This document shows, in pieces, positions 35,745-45,684 of a stretch of DNA of 64,000 nucleotides. Position 1 is the stretch's first letter, and each line of letters begins with the position of its first letter. A program made the translations under genes and the position numbers. Source of the DNA: Nitrospinaceae bacterium UBA7883 (GTDB lineage: Bacteria; Nitrospinota_A; UBA7883); contig DLRR01000007.1 in the NCBI GenBank assembly GCA_002500605.1, forward strand, positions 124,001-188,000, given 5' to 3'. The notes under the pieces were generated by a model. That model was not told where the DNA came from, searched no databases, and saw only the letters and a program-made list of their open reading frames with translations.

Positions 35745-36752
35745 TTAGTCCTTAATTTTATCACCTATCCAAGGCATCATACCGCGAAGTTTTTCTCCAA
35801 CATGCTCGATAGGATGCTCTGCGTCTTTGTTGAGCAATGCATTATATACAGGCCTATTGGCTTGGGTCTCCAGTACCCATTCGCGGGCAAACTCACCGTT
35901 TTGAATTTCTTCAAGTATATCGACCATTTCCATCCTAGTTTCTTCATTAATCACTCGGCGACCGCGGGTGATATCACCATATTTCGCAGTGTCAGAAATC
36001 GAGTAGCGCATGTTGGCAATGCCACCTTCGAAAATAAGATCTACAATTAGCTTCATTTCGTGTAAGCATTCGAAATAGGCAACTTCTGGTTGGTAGCCAG
36101 CCTCAACCAATGTGTCAAAGCCTGCTCGTATAAGCTCCGATACACCACCACACAAAACTGCCTGTTCACCAAAAAGATCAGTTTCTGTCTCCTCTTGAAA
36201 AGTCGTTTCGATTACTCCACCCTTTGTTCCACCAATAGCTTTAGCATAGGCCAATGCTATATCTTTGGCATTACCGGTAGCGTCTTGCCCAACAGCTAAT
36301 AGACATGGAACACCTCCTCCTTCAGCAAACTGTCGACGCACAAGATGGCCCGGCCCTTTGGGGGCAATCAAGAAAACATCAATATCGCTGGAAGGAACAA
36401 TTTGGCCGAAATGAATGTTAAATCCATGGGCAAAAGCCACAGCGTTTCCTGCGCTGAGATTTGGCTCAATGTCTTGGTCATAGATTTTTTTCTGTGCAAC
36501 ATCTGGCGCAAGTATCATCACAATATCTGCTTCTTTAGCTGCATCCGCCGGAGTTTTTACTCTAATGCCTTTCTCTTTTCCAGCTATTTCATTAAACCTG
36601 CTTTCAGGGCGTAATCCCACAACAACATCCAAGCCAGAATCGCGCATATTTAATGCATGGGCATGTCCTTGGCTTCCATAACCAATAACAGCGATAACTT
36701 TTTTCTGGATTTTTTCTAGTTCGGCGTCTTTCTCATAATAAATAGTTGCCAT
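35745..36752 (-). CDS. ilvC: Ketol-acid reductoisomerase
   Basis: A 335-residue class I enzyme of valine/isoleucine synthesis. The NADP-binding GYGSQGHAHALN, the Mg-site region LFGEQAVLCGG and the C-terminal knotted domain (SDTAKYGDITRG) are intact. It follows ilvBN on the same strand and precedes psd-pssA, an order known from Geobacter-like genomes. Confidence 0.97.
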   Translation of the reverse strand: MATIYYEKDAELEKIQKKVIAVIGYGSQGHAHALNMRDSGLDVVVGLRPESRFNEIAGKEKGIRVKTPADAAKEADIVMILAPDVAQKKIYDQDIEPNLSAGNAVAFAHGFNIHFGQIVPSSDIDVFLIAPKGPGHLVRRQFAEGGGVPCLLAVGQDATGNAKDIALAYAKAIGGTKGGVIETTFQEETETDLFGEQAVLCGGVSELIRAGFDTLVEAGYQPEVAYFECLHEMKLIVDLIFEGGIANMRYSISDTAKYGDITRGRRVINEETRMEMVDILEEIQNGEFAREWVLETQANRPVYNALLNKDAEHPIEHVGEKLRGMMPWIGDKIKD

Positions 36753-36853
36753 CTTTCTCTGCTTTCTTAATGAGTGTATAAATCAATTATTGGCTTGCAT
36801 TTCCCTTGATTCCGGCCAATTAAACTTGTCTCTACTGTTAACCCATTCAAGAG

Positions 36854-37342
36854 TTAGCTTAGAGTCTTTTTCCCCCTTGACATGGCAATTTTGCCACTTC
36901 GTACTAACTCTACTATCCCTATAGGTTTTATCATTTTTAAAAACGCATTTATTTTGTTCTCGGCACCTGTGATTTCAATGGTGTAATGAAGAGAGGAAAC
37001 ATCCACAATTTTGCCACGAAAAATCTCAGTCATGCGTAGTATTTCCGCTCTATTGGACTGCTCGGCGTTTACCTTAACAAGAATAACCTCACGATCGACA
37101 TAGTCTTCTGCTGTAAAATCTACAACCTTTATAACATCTATTAACTTGTTTAGCTGTTTAGTTATTTGCTCGACAATACTATCATCCCCAATAGTAACAA
37201 TGGTCATCCTAGAAGAGTTCTGATCCAAGGTAGGAGCCACCGAAAGTGACTCAATATTAAACCCTCTGCCAGAAAAAAGCCCCGATACACGGGATAGAAC
37301 ACCAAATTTATTCTCAACAAGAACAGATATCGTATGTCTCAT
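36854..37342 (-). CDS. ilvN: Acetolactate synthase small subunit
   Basis: A 162-residue regulatory subunit: ACT domain at the N terminus (VENKFGVLSRVSGLFSGRG), with the usual FNIESLSVAPT, and the C-terminal ALS-ss domain. It gives feedback inhibition by valine to IlvB. Located 44 bases after ilvB in the same operon. Confidence 0.95.
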   Translation of the reverse strand: MRHTISVLVENKFGVLSRVSGLFSGRGFNIESLSVAPTLDQNSSRMTIVTIGDDSIVEQITKQLNKLIDVIKVVDFTAEDYVDREVILVKVNAEQSNRAEILRMTEIFRGKIVDVSSLHYTIEITGAENKINAFLKMIKPIGIVELVRSGKIAMSRGKKTLS

Positions 37343-37386
37343 AATTTAGCACCATGATAAATGATCAGATAGTTTCGATTTACAGG

Positions 37387-39075
37387 CTATGCCAGCAACA
37401 TTTTATTTATTGGGGCCCCCGCCGGAACCATCGGATACACATTCTCTTCCCTTTCAACCACACAATCTATAATAGCAGGGATTTTACCTTCTATTGCTCT
37501 CTCTAAGGCTGGTCCAACTTCTTCCGGTTTTGTTACTCTCTCTCCATATGCACCGTAACTCTCAGCTAATTTAACAAAGTCTGGCTGAAATTCTGTACAA
37601 CTATGCGAATAGCGCCCACCATAAAAGAGTTGTTGCCATTGCCTAACCATACCCAAAAATCCATTATTGAGAATAACAATGATAACCGGCAAACGGTACT
37701 GGGTAGCTGTGCCTAGTTCTTGTATATTCATCTGTATCGAACCATCACCAGCAATATCTATAACCACCTTATCAGGAAATGCAGCTTGTGCCCCAATAGC
37801 CGCGGGGAACCCATAACCCATAGTACCAAGCCCACCGGATGTAAGAAATGTCCTTGGGTTCTTCAATCTCAGATATTGAGCCGCCCACATCTGATTTTGC
37901 CCAACCTCTGTTGCATATATCCCATCACCTTTTGTTACCCGCATGATTTCTTCTACAACAAACTGTGGCTTAATTACATTCTTCTTCGTTTTGTAGCCTA
38001 GCTTATTGGCGTCTTTCCATTTCTTAATTTGATTGAGCCATTCTTCATTTTTCTCCTTCCATTTGACATGGTTGGTCTTTATCACAGCATTTAACTTACT
38101 TAAAACATCTGGTAGATCACCCACAACGGGTATATCAACTTTTACATTTTTTGAAATGGAACTTGGGTCTATATCCACATGTGCAATTTTTGCATTTGGA
38201 GCAAACTCATCAAGTTTACCGGTTACTCTATCATCGAACCGTGACCCAAGAGCGATAATGAGGTCAGAATGGGTTATCGCCATGTTCGCTCTGTATGTAC
38301 CATGCATTCCCAGCATTCCTAAGTTCAGTTTGTTATCAGATGGAAAGCTTCCTAAGCCCATAAGGGTTTCGGTTATTGGAATATGGGTATGCCGCACCAG
38401 TTTGCGCAGTTCTACAGAAGCATTAGAGCTAATCACTCCACCTCCGACATAGAACACTGGCTTTATTGCCTCTCCCATAAGTTTTGCCAGCTTTTCTATC
38501 TGCTTTGTGTGACCTTCCTTATTTGGTTTATACGAACGTAATTTCACCTTATCAGGAAAAACAAATTTCGTTTCATTAGTAGCAACATCTTTGGGTAAAT
38601 CCACTAGCACAGGGCCGGGTTTACCAGATGAGGCTATATAAAATGCTTCTGCAATAGTCTGGGCGAGGTCCTTTACATCCTTAACTAAATAACTATGTTT
38701 CACACATGGTCGTGTAATGCCAACAATGTCGGCTTCCTGGAATGCATCATTTCCGATGAGGGCAGTAGGTACTTGCCCGGTGAAAACCACGATAGGGATG
38801 GAGTCCATAAAAGCTGTAGCTATACCTGTAACGGTATTAGTAGCACCAGGCCCAGATGTAACCAAAGCAACACCAACTTTTCCTGTTGCACGAGCATAGC
38901 CATCGGCCATGTGTACTGCACCTTGCTCGTGACGTACAAGCATATGGCGCAGTTTGGGGTTTTTATATAGGGCATCAAAAACTGGCAACACAACACCACC
39001 AGGATATCCAAAGATAAGGTCCACTTTAAGTTTCTGTAGACTTTTTACGAATATCTCCGCCCCAGATATCTCCAT
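37387..39075 (-). CDS. ilvB: Acetolactate synthase large subunit
   Basis: A 562-residue thiamine-diphosphate enzyme. The catalytic Glu lies in VRHEQGAVHMADGYARATG, FAD/quinone-type segments occur mid-protein, and the ThDP motif GDGSIQMNIQELGTA ends in LNN. It condenses pyruvate to acetolactate (or with 2-oxobutyrate). It is the first gene of ilvBNC-psd-pssA. Confidence 0.97.
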   Translation of the reverse strand: MEISGAEIFVKSLQKLKVDLIFGYPGGVVLPVFDALYKNPKLRHMLVRHEQGAVHMADGYARATGKVGVALVTSGPGATNTVTGIATAFMDSIPIVVFTGQVPTALIGNDAFQEADIVGITRPCVKHSYLVKDVKDLAQTIAEAFYIASSGKPGPVLVDLPKDVATNETKFVFPDKVKLRSYKPNKEGHTKQIEKLAKLMGEAIKPVFYVGGGVISSNASVELRKLVRHTHIPITETLMGLGSFPSDNKLNLGMLGMHGTYRANMAITHSDLIIALGSRFDDRVTGKLDEFAPNAKIAHVDIDPSSISKNVKVDIPVVGDLPDVLSKLNAVIKTNHVKWKEKNEEWLNQIKKWKDANKLGYKTKKNVIKPQFVVEEIMRVTKGDGIYATEVGQNQMWAAQYLRLKNPRTFLTSGGLGTMGYGFPAAIGAQAAFPDKVVIDIAGDGSIQMNIQELGTATQYRLPVIIVILNNGFLGMVRQWQQLFYGGRYSHSCTEFQPDFVKLAESYGAYGERVTKPEEVGPALERAIEGKIPAIIDCVVEREENVYPMVPAGAPINKMLLA

Positions 39076-39208
39076 ATTACTCGCAACCCTCGTATATTAT
39101 AGATAATGTTTGATACTATATAAGAGTTTAATAGTCGTCAACATATCAATGAATTTGGAACCAATCGTAGATAACTGGTAGTATTGCTAGAATAGTAGTT
39201 GTTAGGGC

Positions 39209-39287
39209 AAAAATTCGTTAACAATGCTATATAGGATCTTGCTCTTTTAAGGAGGGTGGAAGTTCTCGCACGTACTAACGAATTTTT
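39209..39287. repeat. 12-bp perfect inverted repeat around a 55-base loop
   Basis: AAAAATTCGTTA (39209-39220) and its exact complement (39276-39287) flank 55 bases in the ilvB-bioF gap; the right arm touches the bioF stop codon. On the minus strand the far arm ends in UUUUU, so it may end bioF transcription. It could also be a tiny terminal-repeat element; I saw no second copy. Confidence 0.5.
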
Positions 39288-40455
39288 ATTTCTTATCTAT
39301 CAAAAGACTTTTCAGATCCGCAAAAGCTTTGATCAGGTTTCCAATATCACCTTCCTCATGATCGGCGCACAATGAAACTCTAATTCTACTGGTACCTTTA
39401 GGTACTGAAGGTGGACGAATCAGTGGAGCTAATATATGGTTATCAAACAGTGATTTTGCAAAACCTGCTGCCAAGTCATCTCTTTCAATAATTATTGGAA
39501 TGATCTGTGATTTCGTTTGTGCAGTATTGTAACCCATTCCGGCTAATTCACGAAGCGCCCTTTCAACACTTTTCATGAGCCTTTTTCTTCTTATCGCACC
39601 TTCTGTACCGGCAATCAATTCTAGCGACGCCAAACCTGCAGCCGCTTGTGCTGGAGGTGGAGCAGTAGAAAAGATAAAAGATCTCGAAAAATTGATTAGG
39701 CCATCAATGAAAGATCTAGACCCAGTCACAAACCCTCCTGCTCCTCCTAGGGCCTTTCCTAGAGTAGCCACGTGAATATTTACCCTCTCACAAACCCCAA
39801 AATGATGTGGAACTCCTCTTCCTTCTGGACCAAATATTCCAAAACCATGTGCGTCATCAATCATCAATATAGCTCCATACCTCTCAGCTAATTCAGCCAG
39901 TTCTTTTAGTGGAGCGATATCTCCATCCATGGAAAAAACACCATCACTTACTATTAGTAGTTTTCCGCCTCCAGTAGACCTCTCTATTAATCTCTTAAGA
40001 TCATCTGGGTCATTGTGCCTAAAACGGTTAATCTTTGCCCCACTCCATCGCATCCCATCAATGATGCTAGCATGGCACAGTCGATCAGCAAATATTTTAT
40101 CTTTCCGGCCCATTAACGAGGTTATTATGCCGACGTTTGTCAAATACCCAGAGCTATAAAGTAAGCCAGCTGGTTTGTCTAAAAATTGCGCTATATGCTC
40201 TTCAAACTCTAAATGTGGTCCCATGCTGCCAGATATTAGGCGTGCGGCACCACTACCCCAGCCGTATTTGTTTATGCATTCAATGACTGTCTGAATAATT
40301 TTTGGGTGATTGGCAAGACTAAGGTAATCGTTCGAACAGAATTGAAGTATTTCTCTACCTCCAACCGTGATCACCCTACCTTGAGATGAGCCTATACGAC
40401 GAAGGCTTCGATAAAGCCCTTCCTTCTCGACCCGTTCAAGGTCGGATTCAAACAA
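39286..40455 (-). CDS. bioF: 8-amino-7-oxononanoate synthase (or related AONS-family enzyme)
   Basis: A PLP enzyme of the alpha-oxoamine synthase family, 389 residues. The Schiff-base Lys is in HVATLGKALGGAGG and the cofactor site DDAHGFGIFG is typical. BioF condenses pimeloyl-ACP with alanine in biotin synthesis; adjacency to bioB (five-base gap) favours this over Kbl. Start is TTG with AAGGGG upstream; no in-frame ATG is near. Confidence 0.92.
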   Translation of the reverse strand: MFESDLERVEKEGLYRSLRRIGSSQGRVITVGGREILQFCSNDYLSLANHPKIIQTVIECINKYGWGSGAARLISGSMGPHLEFEEHIAQFLDKPAGLLYSSGYLTNVGIITSLMGRKDKIFADRLCHASIIDGMRWSGAKINRFRHNDPDDLKRLIERSTGGGKLLIVSDGVFSMDGDIAPLKELAELAERYGAILMIDDAHGFGIFGPEGRGVPHHFGVCERVNIHVATLGKALGGAGGFVTGSRSFIDGLINFSRSFIFSTAPPPAQAAAGLASLELIAGTEGAIRRKRLMKSVERALRELAGMGYNTAQTKSQIIPIIIERDDLAAGFAKSLFDNHILAPLIRPPSVPKGTSRIRVSLCADHEEGDIGNLIKAFADLKSLLIDKK

Positions 40456-40460
40456 TTCTT

Positions 40461-41489
40461 TTACACCCCTTTTATTGTAAGCCCAAGATCGGATATCATT
40501 TGTATGTCTTCTTTAGCTGGCCGACCAAATGTGGTCAGGTAGTTACCCACCATTGTTGAGTTAGCACCAGCAGCAAAAATCATACACTGCAAATCGCGCA
40601 AATTTTTCTCACGGCCACCAGCCACTTTTATGTCTTTATCAGGGAAAATAAGACGATAAATTGCAATAATTTTTAGGGCCTCTATGGGTTCAATAGGTTC
40701 GGCATTTTCAAGTCGTGTCCCTTTGATGGGATTAAGGAAGTTTAATGGGATTGAATCCACGTCTAGTTCTTTTATTGTAAATGCCATTTCAACTCTTTGT
40801 TCGTTACTCTCTCCTATTCCAAAAATTCCACCGCAACAAGCTTTTAACCCAGCGTCCTTCACAGCCCGTACTGTGGCTACATCTTCCTCGTAGTCGTGTG
40901 TAGTGCAAATATTAGGAAAAAAAGATCTAGCAGTTTCCAAGTTATGATGGTATTCCTCAACACCGGCATTCTTTAGAGCAGTGGCAGTTTGCTCATTTAT
41001 AATTCCAAGACTAGCACAACGCTGTATTCCCACTTCGCTTCTTAACTTCTCAAGCGCATCAATCACTCCACTAAGATTTTTTTTGGGTCCTTTGCCTGAG
41101 AATCCATATCCAGCGGTAACTATTCCATATTTGTGGGCACCGTTCTTTTGTGCATCTTTGGCACCCTGTACAATTTTTTCTGGTGATAACAAGTCAAACA
41201 CTTGGATGTCGGTATTAGCACTAATCGATTGCGAACAAAATGCACAATCTTCAGGACATTGACCAGATTTGGCATTTATAATGGAGCAAAGTGAGATCTC
41301 TTCTCCCTTATATTTTATTCTCACCCTATTGGCTGATGCAATAAGATCATATATATAACAGTTATCAAGATTAGCAAGCGAAACAGCCTCTTCTTGTGAG
41401 AGGGAACTGTTCTCCATCGCCTTAGATTCACATAACCGAATGAGATCTATTGCCTCAGACATTTCAACAGCAAGCTGAGTTATGCTCAT
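40461..41489 (-). CDS. bioB: Biotin synthase
   Basis: A radical SAM enzyme inserting sulfur into dethiobiotin. The SAM cluster motif is GQCPEDCAFCSQS; later C and R positions for the second Fe-S cluster are present (KACCGGIFGIGES, NFLNPIKGTRLE). The frame extends to 41582, but the ATG at 41489 with GGAG nine bases upstream gives the normal 342 residues. Confidence 0.96.
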   Translation of the reverse strand: MSITQLAVEMSEAIDLIRLCESKAMENSSLSQEEAVSLANLDNCYIYDLIASANRVRIKYKGEEISLCSIINAKSGQCPEDCAFCSQSISANTDIQVFDLLSPEKIVQGAKDAQKNGAHKYGIVTAGYGFSGKGPKKNLSGVIDALEKLRSEVGIQRCASLGIINEQTATALKNAGVEEYHHNLETARSFFPNICTTHDYEEDVATVRAVKDAGLKACCGGIFGIGESNEQRVEMAFTIKELDVDSIPLNFLNPIKGTRLENAEPIEPIEALKIIAIYRLIFPDKDIKVAGGREKNLRDLQCMIFAAGANSTMVGNYLTTFGRPAKEDIQMISDLGLTIKGV

Positions 41490-41936
41490 TGTAAACACTC
41501 CAGTCTCAATTATTAAATGGTCAGCTAATAGACAATTCCTTGACCAATCCATATATGTGGGCGTAAATCGTGCTGCACCCAACTGAACGAATCTTATTTA
41601 GTTAGTCATTTTACCTCAATACTGTGTCAAACCCAACCAGCTAAAACCTTAAAGACAACCATGAAGACCAAAACTTCAAAGTTCTGCTTATGTTTACCTG
41701 CTGTCTAAACACCATAGAACTAGATTTGACAACAAATAATAATTTATAAGTAACCATTTTATCTGTTAGAATCCCTGAACAAATATAAGCATCTAAAGTG
41801 AAACGTTTAACAAGAAATAGGATGGACTATCTTTTCAATACAATATTTTAGTTACTTCTTCTAATGATCAACTTAGATTAGTGTTCCTAAAACATTTGAT
41901 GAATGTTCACTCCTTTAATAAAAAATAGGTACACCT
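41490..41936. other. Divergent intergenic region, bioB / dsrE
   Basis: No gene is supported in these 447 bases. It is AT-rich and should hold both divergent promoters. Directly at the dsrE start, ATAGGT and ACCTAT form a 6-bp inverted repeat around two bases, including the ATG. No clear sigma-54 site was found here. Confidence 0.5.
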
Positions 41937-42293
41937 ATGAAATTTGCCATACAGGTTTTAGAAGGCCCATACACTCATCAAGCGTCGGATTCTGCCTACA
42001 GTTTCGTAAAGGCAGCATTGGATAAGGGGCATGAGATTGTGCGCATTTTCTTTTATCATGATGGAGTAATTAATGTTACAGATAAGGCAGATCCACCACA
42101 AGACGACCGCAATATTTACAATCAATGGGCCGAGCTTGGTAAAGAAAAAAAGATTGATATTGTAGCTTGTATTGCTGCATCCAAACGCAGAGGCATCGTA
42201 GATAGCAATATAGTTGAAGGTACAAGAATTTCTGGACTTGGACAGCTAACCGATATGGCTATTGAAGCCGATAGACTGGTTACCTTTGGATAA
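41937..42293 (+). CDS. dsrE: DsrE/TusD-like sulfur carrier subunit
   Basis: A 118-residue DsrE-fold protein. The sulfur-carrying Cys is in VACIAASKRRGIV, followed by a GLGQLTDMAIEADRLVTFG end identical in style to TusD/DsrE. DsrEFH is a cytoplasmic hexamer that takes persulfide sulfur and hands it to DsrC/TusE. First of three dsrEFH genes. Confidence 0.9.
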   Translation: MKFAIQVLEGPYTHQASDSAYSFVKAALDKGHEIVRIFFYHDGVINVTDKADPPQDDRNIYNQWAELGKEKKIDIVACIAASKRRGIVDSNIVEGTRISGLGQLTDMAIEADRLVTFG

Positions 42294-42311
42294 AAATAGG
42301 ACTCAGCAACA

Positions 42312-42707
42312 ATGAACGAACAGGAAACAACGGAACAAAACGACGAAAACATAAAAAAAATAATGTTTTTAATGCGTAAAGCACCACACGGTTCCATATA
42401 CAGCTACGAAGGACTAGAAACTGTGTTGATCGTGGCAGCTTATGACCAAGATGTAACCATGGCATTCATTGGAGATGGTGTTTTTGCGCTTGTTAAGGAT
42501 CAGGACACAGATGATATCGGCATAAAAGGCTTTATCAAAACCTACCCTGTGTTAGAACAGTACGAAATCGAAAAAGTATACGTTGACCGGCAATCGATGA
42601 CTGAACGTGGTTTAACAGTAGATGACTTTGCAATTGATGTAATAGTGAAGGATTCAGATGAGATTGCTACATTAATAGAAGATCAGCACGCTGTAATTTC
42701 ATATTAA
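42312..42707 (+). CDS. dsrF: DsrF/TusC-like subunit
   Basis: A 131-residue second subunit of the DsrEFH heterohexamer: KAPHGSIYSYEGLETVL and FIGDGVFALVKDQ are family segments. DsrF has no essential catalytic Cys; none is seen here. The N-terminal 15 residues are a polar extension. It lies 18 bases after dsrE. Confidence 0.88.
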   Translation: MNEQETTEQNDENIKKIMFLMRKAPHGSIYSYEGLETVLIVAAYDQDVTMAFIGDGVFALVKDQDTDDIGIKGFIKTYPVLEQYEIEKVYVDRQSMTERGLTVDDFAIDVIVKDSDEIATLIEDQHAVISY

Positions 42708-42802
42708 TGGGTATAGTAAACAAATATTTAAATAGTGTTGATGTCATCTCTAGACTTGAGCTGAACTCATCGTTAATAATTAACTTTTGGGAGATTTCAT
42801 AA

Positions 42803-43096
42803 GTGCTTCATACTGTAAGCAAGTCACCATTTAGCCATAGCGCGCTGGATGAATGTGCCAAGTTCGCCACTAAAGGATCGCCAATCCTGTTAATCGAAGA
42901 CGGAGTTCTGGCTGCAAAACCTGGAACCAAATACGAAGAAAAGCTCAAGGCAGTAATAGAAAAAAACTCTGTTTACGCACTCTTACCAGATATAAAAGCT
43001 CGTGGTATTGGTAAATTGATTGATGGTGTTAAGCCCATTGGATATGATGGCTTTGTGGAACTCGTTGAACAGCACAAGGTAGTTTCTTGGGTATAG
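42803..43096 (+). CDS. dsrH: DsrH/TusB-like subunit
   Basis: A 97-residue protein starting at GTG with GGGAG upstream. MLHTVSKSPF and ALDECAKFATKGSPILLIEDGV match TusB/DsrH, including the conserved Cys near residue 19. No dsrC, dsrAB or tusE is visible in the window, so the sulfur acceptor must lie elsewhere. The 95-base gap from dsrF holds no gene. Confidence 0.9.
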   Translation: MLHTVSKSPFSHSALDECAKFATKGSPILLIEDGVLAAKPGTKYEEKLKAVIEKNSVYALLPDIKARGIGKLIDGVKPIGYDGFVELVEQHKVVSWV

Positions 43097-43187
43097 ACTT
43101 CGCAGGTCTGGCAAAATCTCCAAGTTGTATTTTCGCTACAATCAGGCAGAACAAGGACTGGGGGAAAACTTTTTTTAAATTCTCTCC

Positions 43188-44633
43188 TTAAAGCTTATAC
43201 TTTTTTAATCGGTAAAACATTTGTGTTTTTGTAAATCCAAGTTGTTCAGCAGCCTTGGATCTGTTCCATTTGTTTAGCTCTAAAGCCTCAATAATCAATT
43301 CTTTTTCTTGACTTTCAAGTGCGCTGGTTACATTGCGTATCGGCTTATTGCGAGTAGGTACTGCATCTAACTTTTGACGTAGCGACTTTTTCTCATTTAG
43401 AAACGTTCCTGGAAAATGCTTTAATTGCAACTGCGAATCCTCACAGCATAGAACACCATAGTCAATAACACTTTGCAGTTGCCTTACATTCCCTGGCAAT
43501 TGATGTGTCATGAGAAAATTCACCGATTCATCGGAAAGAGTTAAAGAGCTTTTGTTGTGCAACAAACAATACTTCTTAAAAAAATTTAAGGCTAGGTATT
43601 CTATATCCTGAACTCTATCCCTTAACGGAGGAATATGTATATGAAGACGGTTAATACGGTAATAAAAGTCTTGCCTTAACCACCCATTTTTTATACTCTC
43701 GTCAAAATCCTTATTAGTCGCAGATACGATTCGTCCTAGCATTTCCACAGTCGTATTACCGCCGATTCGTTCGAACTCTCTTTCCTGCAAAACACGAAGG
43801 AGTTTAACTTGAGTATTTGGTGGAATATCACACACTTCGTCTAAGAGAATAGTACCGTTGCCTACATGCTCGAGCTTACCTCGCCTGTTTGAAGTAGCTC
43901 CTGTAAACGCTCCTTTTTCATACCCAAATAGCTCACTTTCTAAAAGAGTATCTGGATAGGCATTGCAATTGACTGCCACAAACTCATTATTGCTTCGGTG
44001 ACTCGCATTATGTAGGGCTTTTGCCACCAATTCCTTACCAACACCCGTCTCACCTGTTATAAAGACTGGCTCATAATGCTTTGCAAAAAGTCGAATTTTT
44101 TCTTTCACTTCCTGTAAGGCTAATGATTGGCCTAGAATTTGGTTATCTTTGGATTCAGCGTCAAGCAGTAACTCCTTTAACTTCTCATTGCTGTTAGACA
44201 ACTCCATATGTTTAAACACCCGCGCAAGGAGTAACTCAACATCATGCTGGCTAATTGGTTTTTGAATACAATCAAATATTTTAAGGCTAAGCATGTCGAT
44301 AGAAGTTTCAAGTTCAGCAAAAGCGGAAATTAGAATAAAATACGCTTTAGGGTGGCTCTCCTGAAGCTTCCTGATTAACTTTAATCCATTAATCTTTTCC
44401 ATTCGATAATCAATGATTGCTAACTCGAATTGAGTTTCTTTGGCCAATGCTAGGGCTTCTTGTGGAGAGGAAACGCCAATTAAATTTGAGCAACCTATGT
44501 CCCTAAGGTAAGCCGTCAAAAGTTTTACATGATTTGGCTCATCATCAACAATTAAAATTGGTGTATGTCTAAAGAACATTTCTGCATTGTTTGCGTGTGA
44601 AGGAATACCAACTTTATTTACTTTCATAGCCAT
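43188..44633 (-). CDS. Sigma-54-dependent response regulator (NtrC family)
   Basis: A receiver domain (residues about 25-140; phospho-Asp in LAIIDYRMEKINGLK) is followed by an AAA+ domain with Walker A GETGVGKELVAKAL, the sigma-54 contact loop GAFTGA and Walker B ILLDEVCDIP. A Fis-type helix-turn-helix ends it (NRSKAAEQLGFTKTQMFYRL). It is divergent from the torD/molybdopterin operon and convergent on dsrEFH, so it likely activates one or both. The hybrid kinase at 49831 is the probable partner. Confidence 0.94.
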   Translation of the reverse strand: MAMKVNKVGIPSHANNAEMFFRHTPILIVDDEPNHVKLLTAYLRDIGCSNLIGVSSPQEALALAKETQFELAIIDYRMEKINGLKLIRKLQESHPKAYFILISAFAELETSIDMLSLKIFDCIQKPISQHDVELLLARVFKHMELSNSNEKLKELLLDAESKDNQILGQSLALQEVKEKIRLFAKHYEPVFITGETGVGKELVAKALHNASHRSNNEFVAVNCNAYPDTLLESELFGYEKGAFTGATSNRRGKLEHVGNGTILLDEVCDIPPNTQVKLLRVLQEREFERIGGNTTVEMLGRIVSATNKDFDESIKNGWLRQDFYYRINRLHIHIPPLRDRVQDIEYLALNFFKKYCLLHNKSSLTLSDESVNFLMTHQLPGNVRQLQSVIDYGVLCCEDSQLQLKHFPGTFLNEKKSLRQKLDAVPTRNKPIRNVTSALESQEKELIIEALELNKWNRSKAAEQLGFTKTQMFYRLKKYKL

Positions 44634-44966
44634 ACAGACAATTATTCTTGTAAAGTTTATTAAATTTACTAAATATTAGTATTATTTACTACTTTATAGC
44701 AACCCAAACCTAAATGGATAAAACATAATGGTTTTCAATAACAACATAGTCTTCAGCAAGTCAAAGTGATATATAAAAATAAATTTTATACTTTAATAGG
44801 TATGGAAAATGCACCCGGAGTATGGCAGCAAAACAGTTATCACCCATTAAGAGGGTGACAGAACTAATGCGGACTTTCGCATTTTGCAGAAGGTAGATTT
44901 AACACGCATAATTAACGCTATTATGGTATAACGTGCGTGCATGGGTGTTTTGGGGAGGGGACGTCT
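44634..44966. other. Intergenic region, regulator / torD operon
   Basis: No gene is supported. The stretch is very AT-rich on the regulator side and holds a sigma-54-type promoter candidate at 44797-44814. Short inverted repeats are present but none stands out as an enhancer site. Confidence 0.5.
44797..44814 (+). promoter_or_regulatory. Candidate sigma-54 promoter
   Basis: GG at 44799-44800 and GC at 44811-44812 keep the exact -24/-12 spacing (GG-N10-GC), with TGCA at the -12 element. The -24 box AGGTAT is a poor match to TGGCAC. The neighbouring sigma-54 activator makes it plausible. Confidence 0.35.
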
Positions 44967-45665
44967 GTGAGTAAAGACTATGATCTGTTGATTAATCTGG
45001 CTGCACTGCGGTCGCGCGTTTATGTGCACCTAGCCAATGTTTACCGGTATCAAATATCTAGCCAAGAACTTGGCGAAGACTTTCAAGTTATCAATGACTA
45101 CATAAATGTAGTCTCTAATGAAGAACTGGCCAATTCATTTGCCACTTATTCGGCTGAAGCTAGCAAGCTGACTGATACCACAATTGACAATATAGAATAC
45201 GAGTTTAATCGTCTTTTTGTCGGACCTGGCCCAGTCGCCGCACCGCCATACGGGTCGGTATACGAAGGCACCGATAGGCTTGTTTTCGGTCCCACCACCA
45301 TGGATGTTCGAAATTATTACAACAGGAACAACCTTGAAAGTAATTGTTTGGCGAAAGAACCAGATGATCATATAGCTTTAGAGTTTGAATTTTTATCAGT
45401 TCTCCAAAACAGGCTTATTGAAAAACTTGAAAAATATGAATTTGATTCCAGTTGTCAAAATCTTAAAGAACAATCCAGCTTCTTAAGTCAGTGCGTTCTT
45501 AATTGGTCCAACCGGTTTTGTGATGCAATAGCCGTGCATTCAGAATTACCGTTTTTTGTGTCTTTGGCACACTTCACAAACTTATTTTTAAAGTCAGAAA
45601 ATGACTCGATTTTTGAATTCGGGCAGGCGATTGAGGCTTTCGCATGCACACAATTAAAAAATTAA
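44967..45665 (+). CDS. TorD-family molybdoenzyme chaperone
   Basis: A 232-residue helical protein with the TorD/DmsD signature: EYNRLFVGPGPVAAPPYGSVY, where the E-Y/F-x-R-L-F-x-G-P core and PPYGS loop bind the Tat signal of the client. The GTG at 44967 follows GGAGGGG, which settles the start. It precedes the molybdopterin subunit it probably folds and proofreads. Confidence 0.92.
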   Translation: MSKDYDLLINLAALRSRVYVHLANVYRYQISSQELGEDFQVINDYINVVSNEELANSFATYSAEASKLTDTTIDNIEYEFNRLFVGPGPVAAPPYGSVYEGTDRLVFGPTTMDVRNYYNRNNLESNCLAKEPDDHIALEFEFLSVLQNRLIEKLEKYEFDSSCQNLKEQSSFLSQCVLNWSNRFCDAIAVHSELPFFVSLAHFTNLFLKSENDSIFEFGQAIEAFACTQLKN

Positions 45666-45684
45666 ACCAGGAGGGGTTTGAGTT

